27,141 nt of DNA from JANMOK01 sp031415055 (GTDB taxonomy: Bacteria; Pseudomonadota; Alphaproteobacteria; Rhodobacterales; Rhodobacteraceae), in contig JANOQZ010000028.1 of assembly GCA_031415055.1 (NCBI GenBank), forward strand, positions 1 to 27,141. Direction: 5' to 3'. How positions within the stretch are numbered: position 1 is the stretch's first letter; the number at the start of each line of letters is the position of its first letter. A program made the translations under genes and the position numbers. Shown here in pieces: positions 16,054 through 24,149 of this stretch. The notes under the pieces are model-generated. The model was given only the letters and a program-made list of their open reading frames with translations, searched no databases and was not told the DNA's origin.

Positions 16054-16917
16054 TCATGCGGGAAGTCCCCAGGTCCGGGTCATGCCCGCAGTCAGGGTTT
16101 CACCCGATGCCAGTCGAATAAGACCGGACTGACCGGGAAAGTTATGGGCATCTACCGGATGCGAAACCGGCTCAAAGCAAACGAAAACTGCTGCGGAGGA
16201 GGTTGAAACGACCAAGTCGGTGCCGAGATCCCACGCCGCCAGCCGGACCGAGGCTGCCGCGTTGCCTTGCACGATCTGCGCCCTACTGTCCCAGTCAAAA
16301 AAGCCCGTGTTGATCCAGACTTCGGGCAGCGGTGCCAGATCGCTCCAGTCGCCACCGTAGCCTACCGGTACGGCCTGCTCCGTGGCAGGCAGTTGATCGG
16401 GGGTTTCCGGCCAAATCCCTGTCGTCATGAACTGCAATCGCGTGGCCGCATTGCGCGGGAACCATGGAAGCAACCCAAGCCCGAAAGGTAAGGTCAAAGC
16501 CCCACGATTGGTCACAGAACGACGGGTTTCCGGCGTCTCGGCGTTCAACTCGTATGCCACAGTCGCTGAATAGTGGAAGGGTCCAATTTCCCCATCGTTC
16601 AACACAAGTCCCGCATTGTTTTGACTGCCATCGACTTGCTGCCATTCGCGTTGAAAGCCATCGCCGTGAATCGCATGGGCCTCGCCCGGCAAGTTGGGTG
16701 CCACACAGCGGATTTCACCATTGAAGTGAAAGCCACCGAGTGAAATCCGATTGGAAAAGGGCAGGGGCAGGTTACAGCCGAGGGCAAAGGGCCCTGCCGC
16801 GCTGTCGCCAGACCACGGTCGCAGAACTGGCCGATCGCCCGGGCAAAGGCTCGCAATCCCGGTCTCCATCGTCGGGGCGATGTCCGCTTTGGTCGTCCCG
16901 GCATCAAGCGTGATCAT
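16054..16917 (-). CDS. Aldose 1-epimerase-family protein
   Basis: 287 residues with galactose-mutarotase-type features: NLPLPFSNRI near the start, AIHGDGFQREWQ with the conserved His, and FEPVSHPVDAHN late in the chain. Such enzymes interconvert alpha and beta anomers of free sugars so that an anomer-specific dehydrogenase can act. Its start (ATG 16917) directly abuts the stop of the SDR gene, so the two are coupled. This is good evidence that cluster 2 handles a cyclic aldose or derivative. Confidence 0.85.
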   Translation of the reverse strand: MITLDAGTTKADIAPTMETGIASLCPGDRPVLRPWSGDSAAGPFALGCNLPLPFSNRISLGGFHFNGEIRCVAPNLPGEAHAIHGDGFQREWQQVDGSQNNAGLVLNDGEIGPFHYSATVAYELNAETPETRRSVTNRGALTLPFGLGLLPWFPRNAATRLQFMTTGIWPETPDQLPATEQAVPVGYGGDWSDLAPLPEVWINTGFFDWDSRAQIVQGNAAASVRLAAWDLGTDLVVSTSSAAVFVCFEPVSHPVDAHNFPGQSGLIRLASGETLTAGMTRTWGLPA

Positions 16918-17631
16918 TCACCACCCACCATCGATGCCGATATTCTGACCCGTGATCATCCGGCCCCGATCAGAGGCAAGAAAGACCGCCAGCTCGGCCA
17001 CGTCCTGCGGTTGAATACGCGACTTTAGGCACTGCCGCTCCAGTACCCACTGATTGTACTGCTCCAGCCGCCCCTCAAAGACCCGGTTTTCGGCTTCGGA
17101 CACAACCGCTCCCGGGGCGATGGCGTTAACAGTGATGCCGTGCGGCCCGAGTTCGCGCGCCAAACCCTTTGTCAGCCCCAGCATCGCAGCCTTGGACGCC
17201 ACGTAGGGCACGAAACCATCCCACTGGCCATTCATCGTCAGCGAGGTCAGGTTGATGATCCGTCCCCAACCTTTGGCCTTCATGGCGGGCGCGCAGGCGC
17301 GGGTCAGGGCAAAGACCGCAGAAGAGTTCACCCGGACCAGGGTTTCGTACTCCTCAAGACTGAAGTCTTCGAAGGGCTTGTTGATAATCAAGGCTGCATT
17401 GTTGACCAGAATGTCATAAGGACCCGCCGATGCCACGCGAGTTTGCGCCGTGGCCAATTCGTTCAAATCGACACCCAGCCAGCCGCACCCCGTCGGTGCC
17501 GTCGTTTCTGGCCTGTCGAGCACGGTAACTTTCGCACCGGCGGCAGCAAAGGACGCTGCGAGAGCCTGGCCGATGGTCCCGAGACCGCCGGTGATAAGCG
17601 CATGCCTGCTGGCGAGGTCGTTCAACGCCAT
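16918..17631 (-). CDS. SDR-family NAD(P)-dependent sugar dehydrogenase
   Basis: 237 residues of a classical short-chain dehydrogenase. The cofactor motif TGGLGTIG is at 14-21, NNA at 77-79, the catalytic Ser at 130 and Y143-x3-K147, with a C-terminal TGQNIGIDGGW. Family members oxidise secondary alcohols or the anomeric carbon of sugars. In this operon it probably oxidises the imported sugar, after mutarotation, to a lactone; the SMP-30 lactonase relic at 22441 would have been the next step. The ABC ATPase gene ends 4 bp before its start. Confidence 0.9.
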   Translation of the reverse strand: MALNDLASRHALITGGLGTIGQALAASFAAAGAKVTVLDRPETTAPTGCGWLGVDLNELATAQTRVASAGPYDILVNNAALIINKPFEDFSLEEYETLVRVNSSAVFALTRACAPAMKAKGWGRIINLTSLTMNGQWDGFVPYVASKAAMLGLTKGLARELGPHGITVNAIAPGAVVSEAENRVFEGRLEQYNQWVLERQCLKSRIQPQDVAELAVFLASDRGRMITGQNIGIDGGW

Positions 17632-17635
17632 GATC

Positions 17636-18367
17636 TCACAAAATCTCCGACACGTCCTCGATCGACGTCTCGGCTACCGGTTTGTCCAGAACGATCTGCC
17701 CCAAGGCCATTGCCACTATGCGGTCGCAGCAGGCAAACACGTGATGCATATTGTGACTGATGAAAATAGTCGTGACGCCCTGCGCCTTCAGCCCCTTGAC
17801 GAAGCCGATCACCTTGGCAGTTTCCTTGACCGACAAATGGTTGGTCGGCTCGTCAAGGATCATCACTTTGGATTTGAAGTGCATCGCCCGCGCAATTGCC
17901 ACCCCTTGCCGCTGGCCGCCCGACAGTTCTCCCACCAAGGCATCGGGGGACCGCAAATGCAGGTCAACATCGGCAATTGCGGCGATGGAATCGTCGCGCA
18001 TCTTGCCTTCATCCAGAATGCCAAGTCTGCCAATTGACCATTTCAACGGTTCGCGTCCGATGAACATGTTGCGCGAAATCGACATGATCGGGACCATGGA
18101 GTTGTATTGATAGATCGTCTCGATACCCAGACCCATTGCATCTTTTGGGTTGCGTATGTCGACCGGTATGCCCTCGACTAGGATCTCGCCCTGGTCCGGT
18201 CGGTGCAAACCGGACAGGATGTTGATTAGCGTGGATTTGCCGGCGCCATTGTCGCCGACAAGGCCTAGAGCCTCGCCTGACTTGACGTCAATGCTGACGC
18301 CTTTGAGTGCGTGGACGCCGGAATACCACTTGTGCAGGTTCTTTACTGAAATGATTGGGGTTGTCAT
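17636..18367 (-). CDS. Sugar ABC transporter ATP-binding protein, cluster 2
   Basis: 243 residues with one ABC domain: Walker A GDNGAGKST (38-46), signature LSGGQ (148-152), Walker B VMILDEP (168-174) and the switch His in FISHNM. As in cluster 1 it is a single-domain ATPase, not the fused double form. ATG 18367 overlaps the permease stop by four bases; an in-frame upstream start at 18412 would run well into the permease gene and is less likely. Confidence 0.92.
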   Translation of the reverse strand: MTTPIISVKNLHKWYSGVHALKGVSIDVKSGEALGLVGDNGAGKSTLINILSGLHRPDQGEILVEGIPVDIRNPKDAMGLGIETIYQYNSMVPIMSISRNMFIGREPLKWSIGRLGILDEGKMRDDSIAAIADVDLHLRSPDALVGELSGGQRQGVAIARAMHFKSKVMILDEPTNHLSVKETAKVIGFVKGLKAQGVTTIFISHNMHHVFACCDRIVAMALGQIVLDKPVAETSIEDVSEIL

Positions 18368-19350
18368 TTCTCCGTCTCCACTTTCATCGCCCGGCCACGC
18401 CGGCGGAGCCATGAGTTGCCGATCACAGCAAAGATGGTGAGCGCACCGACGGCAAATTTAAACCAGTTACTGTCAACCTGTGACATGACCATGCCGTTGT
18501 CGATCACCCGGATCAGCAAAGCCCCGATTACCCCTCCGATTATCGAGCCGACCCCGCCTGCGAGCGACGCACCCCCGATCACGGCGGCAGCGACGGCCTG
18601 CAATTCGAGTCCCTCGCCAAGATTCGGCAGGGGCGCGGACAGCCGCAGCACCTGCATCAGGCCGGCAAAGCCTGCAAGGATTGAACAGATCATGAAGCAA
18701 GCGATCTTGACCCGCGCAATAGGAATCCCCAACGCCTGTGCAGCAGGCATGAAGCCCCCAGTGGCACGCACCCAGTTGCCGAAATTGGTCTTGGCCAACA
18801 GGAACCCGATTACGATTGAAATGCCCACGAACCAGATAAAGGACGCGCGGAACAATTCGCCGGGGCCGACAGAGCTGACAAAAAGGTGTTCGGGGATATT
18901 TTCCAGATTGAGTCGGGGCGGAAAACCACCCGACACGACCACCGTCATTGACCGGGCCATGAACAGCATTCCAAGCGTCGTGATAAAGGACGGAATGTCG
19001 AATCGAATGGTAATCCAGCCATTCAGGAACCCGATGAGTGCACAGACAAGAAGTCCCACGCCCGTCGCAGGCCAGAAGCCCCAGCCTTGGGTCATCAGCA
19101 CTGCCATTGTCATTGGCATCAGCGCAAAGACCGAACCCACCGACAGATCAAATTCGCCACAGATCATCAGCAGCGTCACGCCCACTGCGACAAGTCCCAC
19201 CTCCGGCAGGAAACCGAAGATGCCGCGAAGATTGGCGTGGTTGAGAAAAACGCCTTCAGATCTGACCTGAAAGAAAACAACCAGCAAAACGAGCAGCAGA
19301 CTCGCCGCAAGTTCCGGCTTTTGCAGTGCTATCTTAACTAGGCGTCGCAT
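18364..19350 (-). CDS. Sugar ABC transporter permease, cluster 2
   Basis: 328 hydrophobic residues of the RbsC-like permease family, with GEFDLSVGSVFALMPM and the late VIGGASLAGGVGSIIGG segment. It starts at ATG 19350 (MRRLVKIAL), with AAAGGA about ten bases upstream; the in-frame ATG at 19374 would place that ribosome site inside the gene. It is the channel for the binding protein at 19417-20394 and is coupled to the ATPase by an ATGA overlap. Confidence 0.92.
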   Translation of the reverse strand: MRRLVKIALQKPELAASLLLVLLVVFFQVRSEGVFLNHANLRGIFGFLPEVGLVAVGVTLLMICGEFDLSVGSVFALMPMTMAVLMTQGWGFWPATGVGLLVCALIGFLNGWITIRFDIPSFITTLGMLFMARSMTVVVSGGFPPRLNLENIPEHLFVSSVGPGELFRASFIWFVGISIVIGFLLAKTNFGNWVRATGGFMPAAQALGIPIARVKIACFMICSILAGFAGLMQVLRLSAPLPNLGEGLELQAVAAAVIGGASLAGGVGSIIGGVIGALLIRVIDNGMVMSQVDSNWFKFAVGALTIFAVIGNSWLRRRGRAMKVETEK

Positions 19351-19377
19351 CGCGAAGTGTTCCTTTCGATGCAAGTA

Positions 19378-19403
19378 CCCCGGCGCGGGGAGGCGCGCCG
19401 GGG
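19378..19403 (-). promoter_or_regulatory. Intercistronic hairpin between binding protein and permease, cluster 2
   Basis: CCCCGGCGCG (19378-19387) and CGCGCCGGGG (19394-19403) form a perfect 10-bp GC stem with a 6-nt loop in the 66-bp gap. It stands at the same junction as the hairpin at 4494-4521 although the sequence is different, pointing to a shared way of setting binding-protein levels. Confidence 0.65.
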
Positions 19404-19416
19404 CGGGATGGAAAAT

Positions 19417-20394
19417 TCAGCGTAGACCCTGCGTAGACAGTTCCATGATTGCATCGACCATATCGGGCGTGACGATGCCCTGTCCGGTGTCGATGTCGGA
19501 CGGGGCAAGGCCGATGTTCTTGGCCATATAGACCTCCATCACCGGCATGAAGCCCTGCATGAACGGCTGCTGGTCAACTTGCACCTGAATGTAGCCCGCC
19601 TTCATCTGGTCAAGCACTTCCGGAACAAGGTCAAACCCGCCCAAAAGAACGACACCAGGTGCCACGCCACGGTCTGTCAGGACACGCGCAACACCGGCGT
19701 GCCAAAAGCCCGTGTCGAAATAGGCGTTCGTGTCGGGATTCGCCAAAAGATAGGCGCCCACACGGTCGCTTACCACCGCAAGGTCGGTCCCGGAATCGAT
19801 CCGCTCGTAGCTGATGTCGCGGTCGGGGTTGGCGGCCTTGTAATCATCCAGAAAGTTCATCACGCCCAATGCGCGTTGTTCGGACCAGTTCGCTCCGGGG
19901 GACGACACGCCCACCAGTACTCTGATCGGCCCCTCAGCTGGAAAGTTGGCCGACTGCGCTTGGCCCAGCGAATAACCCGCCGGGATGAAGCCTTGCCCGA
20001 TGAAGGCTTGCCGGGCATTGCCTGCCGCCCCTTCCAGATCATCGACGTTCGAGGCGATCACGATAATCCCCGCATCACGCGCCCGCTTGATCACATCGTC
20101 AAAGGCTGCGTTGTCAACGATCGAGGTGATCAGCGCATCCGGGCTGCGGGCGATAGCCGCTTCCATATTCGCTACCTGTTCTTGCACCGACCCATCGGTC
20201 TGGACATAAACCATCTGGCAATTCGCCGCGACCTTGGCGCAGCCGTCCTCAAAACCCTTCTGAACCGCTTGCCAAAAGGTGTTGGACGCGCCGGAGTGGA
20301 CAGTGAACGCAATATCCAGCGGATCTTGAGCGAAGGCCACCGTCGAGACCGTGGACAGCAGTGCCGCAATGGTCAGTCCCTTGAGTTTCGTCAT
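19417..20394 (-). CDS. Periplasmic sugar-binding protein, cluster 2
   Basis: 325 residues. The signal peptide is MTKLKGLTIAALLSTVSTVAFA, with cleavage near residue 22. The mature part starts QDPLDIAFTVHSGASNTFWQ, a type-I sugar-binding fold, and includes GGFDLVPEVLDQMKAG and VQVDQQPFMQGFMPV near the C-terminus. GGGAGGAG precedes ATG 20394. It is only generally similar to the cluster 1 binding protein (324 residues), so the two may bind different ligands. Confidence 0.93.
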   Translation of the reverse strand: MTKLKGLTIAALLSTVSTVAFAQDPLDIAFTVHSGASNTFWQAVQKGFEDGCAKVAANCQMVYVQTDGSVQEQVANMEAAIARSPDALITSIVDNAAFDDVIKRARDAGIIVIASNVDDLEGAAGNARQAFIGQGFIPAGYSLGQAQSANFPAEGPIRVLVGVSSPGANWSEQRALGVMNFLDDYKAANPDRDISYERIDSGTDLAVVSDRVGAYLLANPDTNAYFDTGFWHAGVARVLTDRGVAPGVVLLGGFDLVPEVLDQMKAGYIQVQVDQQPFMQGFMPVMEVYMAKNIGLAPSDIDTGQGIVTPDMVDAIMELSTQGLR

Positions 20395-20429
20395 CTTATG
20401 CTCCTCCCATGAAGCAGGTTGCGGTCTTG

Positions 20430-21632
20430 TCAGACCGTAGTTGCGTCGGACGTTTTGTGCGACGTGGTGAACGCCCGATCAAGATCGGGATGCAACTCCA
20501 TCCCCAATCCTGGGCCGGGCGGAACGGTGATCATCCCGCCTTTGACCTCGGGCAAAGCCGTGACCAAATCGCGATACCAAGTGCGGTAAAAGGCGCGCAC
20601 GCTTTCCTGCACCAGAGCATTGGGCGCATTCAGCGACAGATGGGTGCTGGCACAAAGCACCACTGGCCCAGTGCAGTCATGTGGGGCCACGGGCAAATGC
20701 CAAGCCTCGGCCATCGACGCGATCTTGCGCGCCTCAGACAGCCCGCCGCACCAGCTCAGGTCCAACATGATCACTCCTGCCGCACCAGTTTCCAACAGAT
20801 CCCGGAACCCCCAGCGCGAGCCCAAGGTTTCCGAGGCGGAAATGGGCGCAGGCGACACCTCTGCATAGCGCCGCAGGCTTGACAGGCTGTCCATCTTGAT
20901 CGGGTCTTCGTGCCAGAAGGTTTGATAGGGCGTCAAAGCCTTCGCAATCTGCATGGCGGGCAACAACTGCCACATCGAGTGAAACTCGACCATGATATCC
21001 ATCTTGTTGCCTACCGCTCGGCGTATTTTCTCAAACGGTTCCAAGGCTTTGTGGATGTCCGACATGGAAATGTGCTGCCCGCGCGACGCTTCCGCCGCTC
21101 GGTCAAAGGGCCAGATCTTCATAGCTGTGATGCCGTCTTCCAACAAGGCATGGGCCAGGTCATCCGCACAATTCAAGAACCCGTTCAGATCGTCATATTC
21201 GTTGCTGTCGCCGACACCGTAGTTTGACGTCACTTGCCCGGTGGTCTTCCTTACATAGTCTGTCCCAGCGCAGGTGTTGTAGGTGCGAATTTCGCGCCGG
21301 GTGAAGCCACCCAACAACTGCGCTATTGGCTGGTTCACCGCCTTGCCGAACAGATCCCAAAGCGCGATGTCGAAAGCCGAGTTTCCACGCACTTCAGCTC
21401 CGGAGGACCGGAACCCGAGATAGCCCACAAGGTCGGCCGACAGCAGGTCAATTTGGAGGGGATCACGGCCGATCACCCGCGGGGCGATATAGTCATGGAC
21501 ATGCGCTTCGACCGTAGTCACGCCAAAGAACGTCTCGCCCAGGCCCGAAAGCCCGGCGTCGGTATGCACCTGCAGCCAAATCAGGTTTGGGTGTTCTGCG
21601 ATGCGGATGGTTTCAAGTGCTGTGATTTTCAT
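20430..21632 (-). CDS. Enolase-superfamily sugar-acid dehydratase (mandelate racemase/muconate lactonizing type)
   Basis: 400 residues. An N-terminal capping domain is followed by a TIM barrel with probable metal ligands E216 (VEFHSMW), E242 (HEDP) and E268 (SETLGS), a Lys at 172 (KIWPFD) and a C-terminal active-site His at 318 (PHDCTGP). These features fit acid-sugar dehydratases that turn an aldonate into a 2-keto-3-deoxy acid. Galactonate-, fuconate- or gluconate-type substrates are possible; the sequence does not tell me which. The start is ATG 21632, 7 bp after the GntR gene; an upstream in-frame start at 21683 would overlap GntR. Confidence 0.88.
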   Translation of the reverse strand: MKITALETIRIAEHPNLIWLQVHTDAGLSGLGETFFGVTTVEAHVHDYIAPRVIGRDPLQIDLLSADLVGYLGFRSSGAEVRGNSAFDIALWDLFGKAVNQPIAQLLGGFTRREIRTYNTCAGTDYVRKTTGQVTSNYGVGDSNEYDDLNGFLNCADDLAHALLEDGITAMKIWPFDRAAEASRGQHISMSDIHKALEPFEKIRRAVGNKMDIMVEFHSMWQLLPAMQIAKALTPYQTFWHEDPIKMDSLSSLRRYAEVSPAPISASETLGSRWGFRDLLETGAAGVIMLDLSWCGGLSEARKIASMAEAWHLPVAPHDCTGPVVLCASTHLSLNAPNALVQESVRAFYRTWYRDLVTALPEVKGGMITVPPGPGLGMELHPDLDRAFTTSHKTSDATTV

Positions 21633-21639
21633 CGGGCAC

Positions 21640-22344
21640 TCACGACATTCCCGCTGCCAGCAGCGCCTGCACACTTTCGTCAAAATGCACAGACATTGAC
21701 GCGACCGCTTGCTGCGGATCGCCGGCAGCTACAGCGCGGGCGATGTCCAAATGGGTGGCAACCATCAGGTCTCGTGACGACTGCGTCGCGCGGCTTTTCC
21801 AACCTATGGGCCAAGTTTGCCGGGTGATACCCTGAAAGGCCCCGACAATCAGAGCGTAAACCGGGTTGCGTGAGGCGCGCGCCAAGGCCATGTGGAACGC
21901 CAGATCATGCTCCATGATGGCGGCCGGGTTGCCCACGTTGGCGTGCATCGCTTCCGCCAACGCCAGAATTTCGGAAGCCTCGGCATCGCTGCGCCGGATC
22001 GCGGCCAGTGTCACGATCCGGGTTTCGATGGTGCGGCGCACATCATAGATTTGTTGGATATTGATCTGATCGGTGTGGACCCCATGTTCGATCATCAGCG
22101 ACATGGCGCCGTGGTCAATCTGCGCGACCGTGGCGCGTTTGCCGGTCGCCAGTTCGATGATCTGCATCGCGGCGAGCGACCGAAACGCCTCGCGCACAAC
22201 TGTACGAGACACGTTCAGCTCTTTCGACAGGATCGCTTCGGACGGCAGCCTATCGCCCGGCATCAGGTCATGTTCGCGGATATGGCGGGAAATCGCACCA
22301 ATTGCATCCTCGACCCGACCGACGCTGACGCCTTGTTCCAACAC
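21640..22344 (-). CDS. GntR-family (FadR/FCD) transcriptional regulator of cluster 2
   Basis: 234 residues. The winged helix spans about residues 10-75 (GDRLPSEAILSKELNVSRTV, REAFRSL), followed by an all-helical FCD effector domain with DVRRTIETRIVTLAAIRRS and EHDLAFHMALARASRNP. FCD regulators often sense sugar acids or other organic acids. It is the first gene of the leftward operon, 7 bp before the dehydratase. A palindrome lies 13 bp upstream of its start codon (22357-22371), consistent with autoregulation. Confidence 0.92.
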   Translation of the reverse strand: MLEQGVSVGRVEDAIGAISRHIREHDLMPGDRLPSEAILSKELNVSRTVVREAFRSLAAMQIIELATGKRATVAQIDHGAMSLMIEHGVHTDQINIQQIYDVRRTIETRIVTLAAIRRSDAEASEILALAEAMHANVGNPAAIMEHDLAFHMALARASRNPVYALIVGAFQGITRQTWPIGWKSRATQSSRDLMVATHLDIARAVAAGDPQQAVASMSVHFDESVQALLAAGMS

Positions 22345-22356
22345 CGATTCCCCAAA

Positions 22357-22371
22357 ACCTGTCCTACAGGT
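22357..22371. promoter_or_regulatory. Candidate GntR operator
   Basis: ACCTGT-CCT-ACAGGT is a perfect 6-bp inverted repeat with a 3-bp spacer. The GT-N3-AC core matches the centre of FadR-type operators. It lies between the start of the GntR gene and the divergent lactonase pseudogene, so it could once have governed both. Confidence 0.5.
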
Positions 22372-22440
22372 ATTGCATGAATTGGAGATAGGATATGTGC
22401 ATCGTCACTGTCAACCGATTCTCGTTTGGGAAACGGGATG

Positions 22441-23285
22441 AAAGTTGTGCAGATCCTTGCGGCGGAGGACGCGGTTGGCGACAGCATCGTGTGGGATAAC
22501 GCTCGTGCACGCTTGGTTTGCGCGGATATCAGCGGTCGCCGCATACATGGGTTCAATCCAGCGACCGGGGCACCTCCGATTTGGCCGACCCAAGGTCGCC
22601 CCACTTCCATCGATTTGCGAGTCGACGGCGGGGCAATCCTGGGGATGAAACGGCACATCTGAATATGGGACTGGCCGGGCGCGCCGACTCCCGTAACCGA
22701 GGTCGAACCGCAGTGCCATGCCATCCGCCTGAATGAAGGCGTCGTCGGTCCAGACGGGGGATCTTAGTTTGGCACGATGACGACACCCCGCGGGATATTA
22801 CCGCCGCGACAGGCACTATCTACCGTTACACGGCAGATTGCATGCTCCAGCGGGTCTGCGACGACCACTTCGGTATCACCAGCACCTTTGCATTTCCAAG
22901 TGCCGGTGAACTCCTCGCCGCCGATGCTCTGGCCAGCACGATCTATTCCAATCAGATTGGTCCCGAGGGCCAGCTTTAGGCACGACGGGAGGTCAAATCT
23001 GGCTTTCCGCGCGGCCTGCCGGATAGGTCTTGCCTAGATGCGCAAGGGCGGCTCTGGACGGCACATGTTGCCGGAGGCGGATGCCTGACCTGCGTCACCG
23101 CTGACGGGCGTGTCGACAGGGGGGGTCGAAATTCCCCGTTCGTGACCCACCAGCTGCATCTTCGGTGGCGTCGATCTGGACACGCTTTACATCCCCTCCG
23201 CCCGGTTCACGATGTCGCCGGACCATCTGGCCGCGCACCCGCAGGAAGGTGGACTGTTCGCGCTAGACGTTGGGTAAGGGGCAAG
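22441..23285 (+). pseudogene. Decayed SMP-30/gluconolactonase-family lactonase
   Basis: The first frame gives MKVVQILAAEDAVGDSIVWD and later DISGRRIHGFNPATG, the start of an SMP-30 sugar lactonase. A TGA at 22660-22662 interrupts it, and the same frame then continues IWDWPGAPTPVTEVEPQ. A second break follows near 22763, after which another frame carries DTPRDITAATGTIYRYTADC and FGITSTFAFPSAGE up to a TAG near 22977. More shifted pieces follow (GFPRGLPDRSCLDAQGRLW; FTMSPDHLAAHPQEGGLFAL). Roughly the whole protein length is still traceable, but no product can be made. It diverges from the GntR gene and probably once hydrolysed the lactone made by the cluster 2 dehydrogenase. Confidence 0.82.
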
Positions 23286-23311
23286 CCGGCCCATCGGTTC
23301 CGATTAAGTTC

Positions 23312-23632
23312 ATGAAGATCGTTGATCTGCGCACCACGACCGTTACCGTTCCCCTTGGGGCGCCGCTGTGCCACGCCAATGGCACCCATTGGGGCCGCTT
23401 TATCATCAAGCGCGGGCCGTTTCGCTATCGGAACGGCTGCGTTGCCCTGCCCAAAGGCCTCGATCTTGTTGGGGAACTGGATCGCGACAGGGTTGCCGAG
23501 TACGCCGGGCACTACTACTACCACTGCCAAGGCGGATCCGCCTATGACCATGATCCGACGCGCCCGCGCCGGTATTCGATATTCCCCCGGCGCAATCTTG
23601 CGGACCCGGCCAAAGGTGCCATTGCGTTGTAA
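23312..23632 (+). pseudogene. Enolase-superfamily dehydratase with internal deletion
   Basis: An open frame of 106 residues that joins two distant parts of an acid-sugar dehydratase. The first 30 or so residues (MKIVDLRTTTVTVPLGAPLC, GTHWGRF) are the N-terminal start of a glucarate-dehydratase-like protein. From GPFRYRNGCVALPKGLDLVG onward it is the C-terminal tail, including ELDRDRVAEYAGHYY and AYDHDPTRP. The capping domain, the barrel and all metal ligands are gone. The frame stayed open across the join, so an inert short protein might be made. It stands 27 bp after the lactonase relic, suggesting the two were once an operon. Confidence 0.72.
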
Positions 23633-23979
23633 GACGGTCACTGCCGCACACCGACATCAACGGAACCTATTGACCCGATCAGTTTGCGTATCTGCCGGGC
23701 GCTACGAGTCATGAAGATGGAGGTGCCGTCTCACCCGACTTCGGTGCAAACCGCATCGAATGACCGCTTTTCGCCCTTTGCACTGCTTGCCCTGCTGTCG
23801 CCCGCAGCTGAATCGGGTAGGTCAACAATCGGTCAACCGGTGTAATTACTTTGTTCGCCGTTTAGGCCCGCCCACCGCAGATGGCTGCGGCAAAGTGCGG
23901 TTAGAAAACTTCGTCAGTTCAAGGAGTTATCTCGTAAGCCTCTGAAATAGAGCGAGAAGCGATTTCCCGGGAGATTCGA

Positions 23980-24024
23980 CTCATGACCTGAAGGCCGCAG
24001 GTTTCAATCCTGCCCCCGCAACCA
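23980..24024 (+). pseudogene. 3' fragment of initiator tRNA (tRNA-fMet), copy B
   Basis: The sequence runs from the anticodon region (CTCATGA here changed to ACTCATGA) through CCTGAAGGCCGCAGG to the acceptor strand CCCCCGCAACCA. The T-loop reads TTTCAATCC instead of TTCAAATCC. The 5' half of the tRNA is missing. The acceptor end is intact here, while copy A keeps the better T-loop. Confidence 0.82.
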
Positions 24025-24051
24025 AATTTCCTTTACAAATCAAGACGTTAC

Positions 24052-24072
24052 AAGCCGCCCAACAGACGGCTT
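24052..24072 (+). terminator. Terminator of the tRNA fragment, copy B
   Basis: AAGCCG (24052-24057) and CGGCTT (24067-24072) form a perfect 6-bp stem about 28 bp after the CCA end. The T-run is interrupted (CTTG), so function may be lost. Confidence 0.45.
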
Positions 24073-24149
24073 CTTGCGTTCCAGATTCCGGGTCAGCAAT
24101 AGGTCAACAAAACACGGCAAGCTGCGTCGGTGCGTAACCGCTCGGCCCG

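Larger units (their letters stand above)
23820..24110. repeat. tRNA-fMet-associated attachment repeat, copy B
   Basis: This is the partner of 9600-9890, gap-free at an offset of 14220 and about 74 percent identical by hand count. Its boundary motifs are GGTCAACAATCGGTCAA (23820-23836) and GGTCAGCAATAGGTCAA (24091-24107), again 271 bp apart. The two copies are in the same orientation and enclose the Gal80-like region and cluster 2. The 187 bp before it (23633-23819) show no recognisable gene. Confidence 0.75.
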
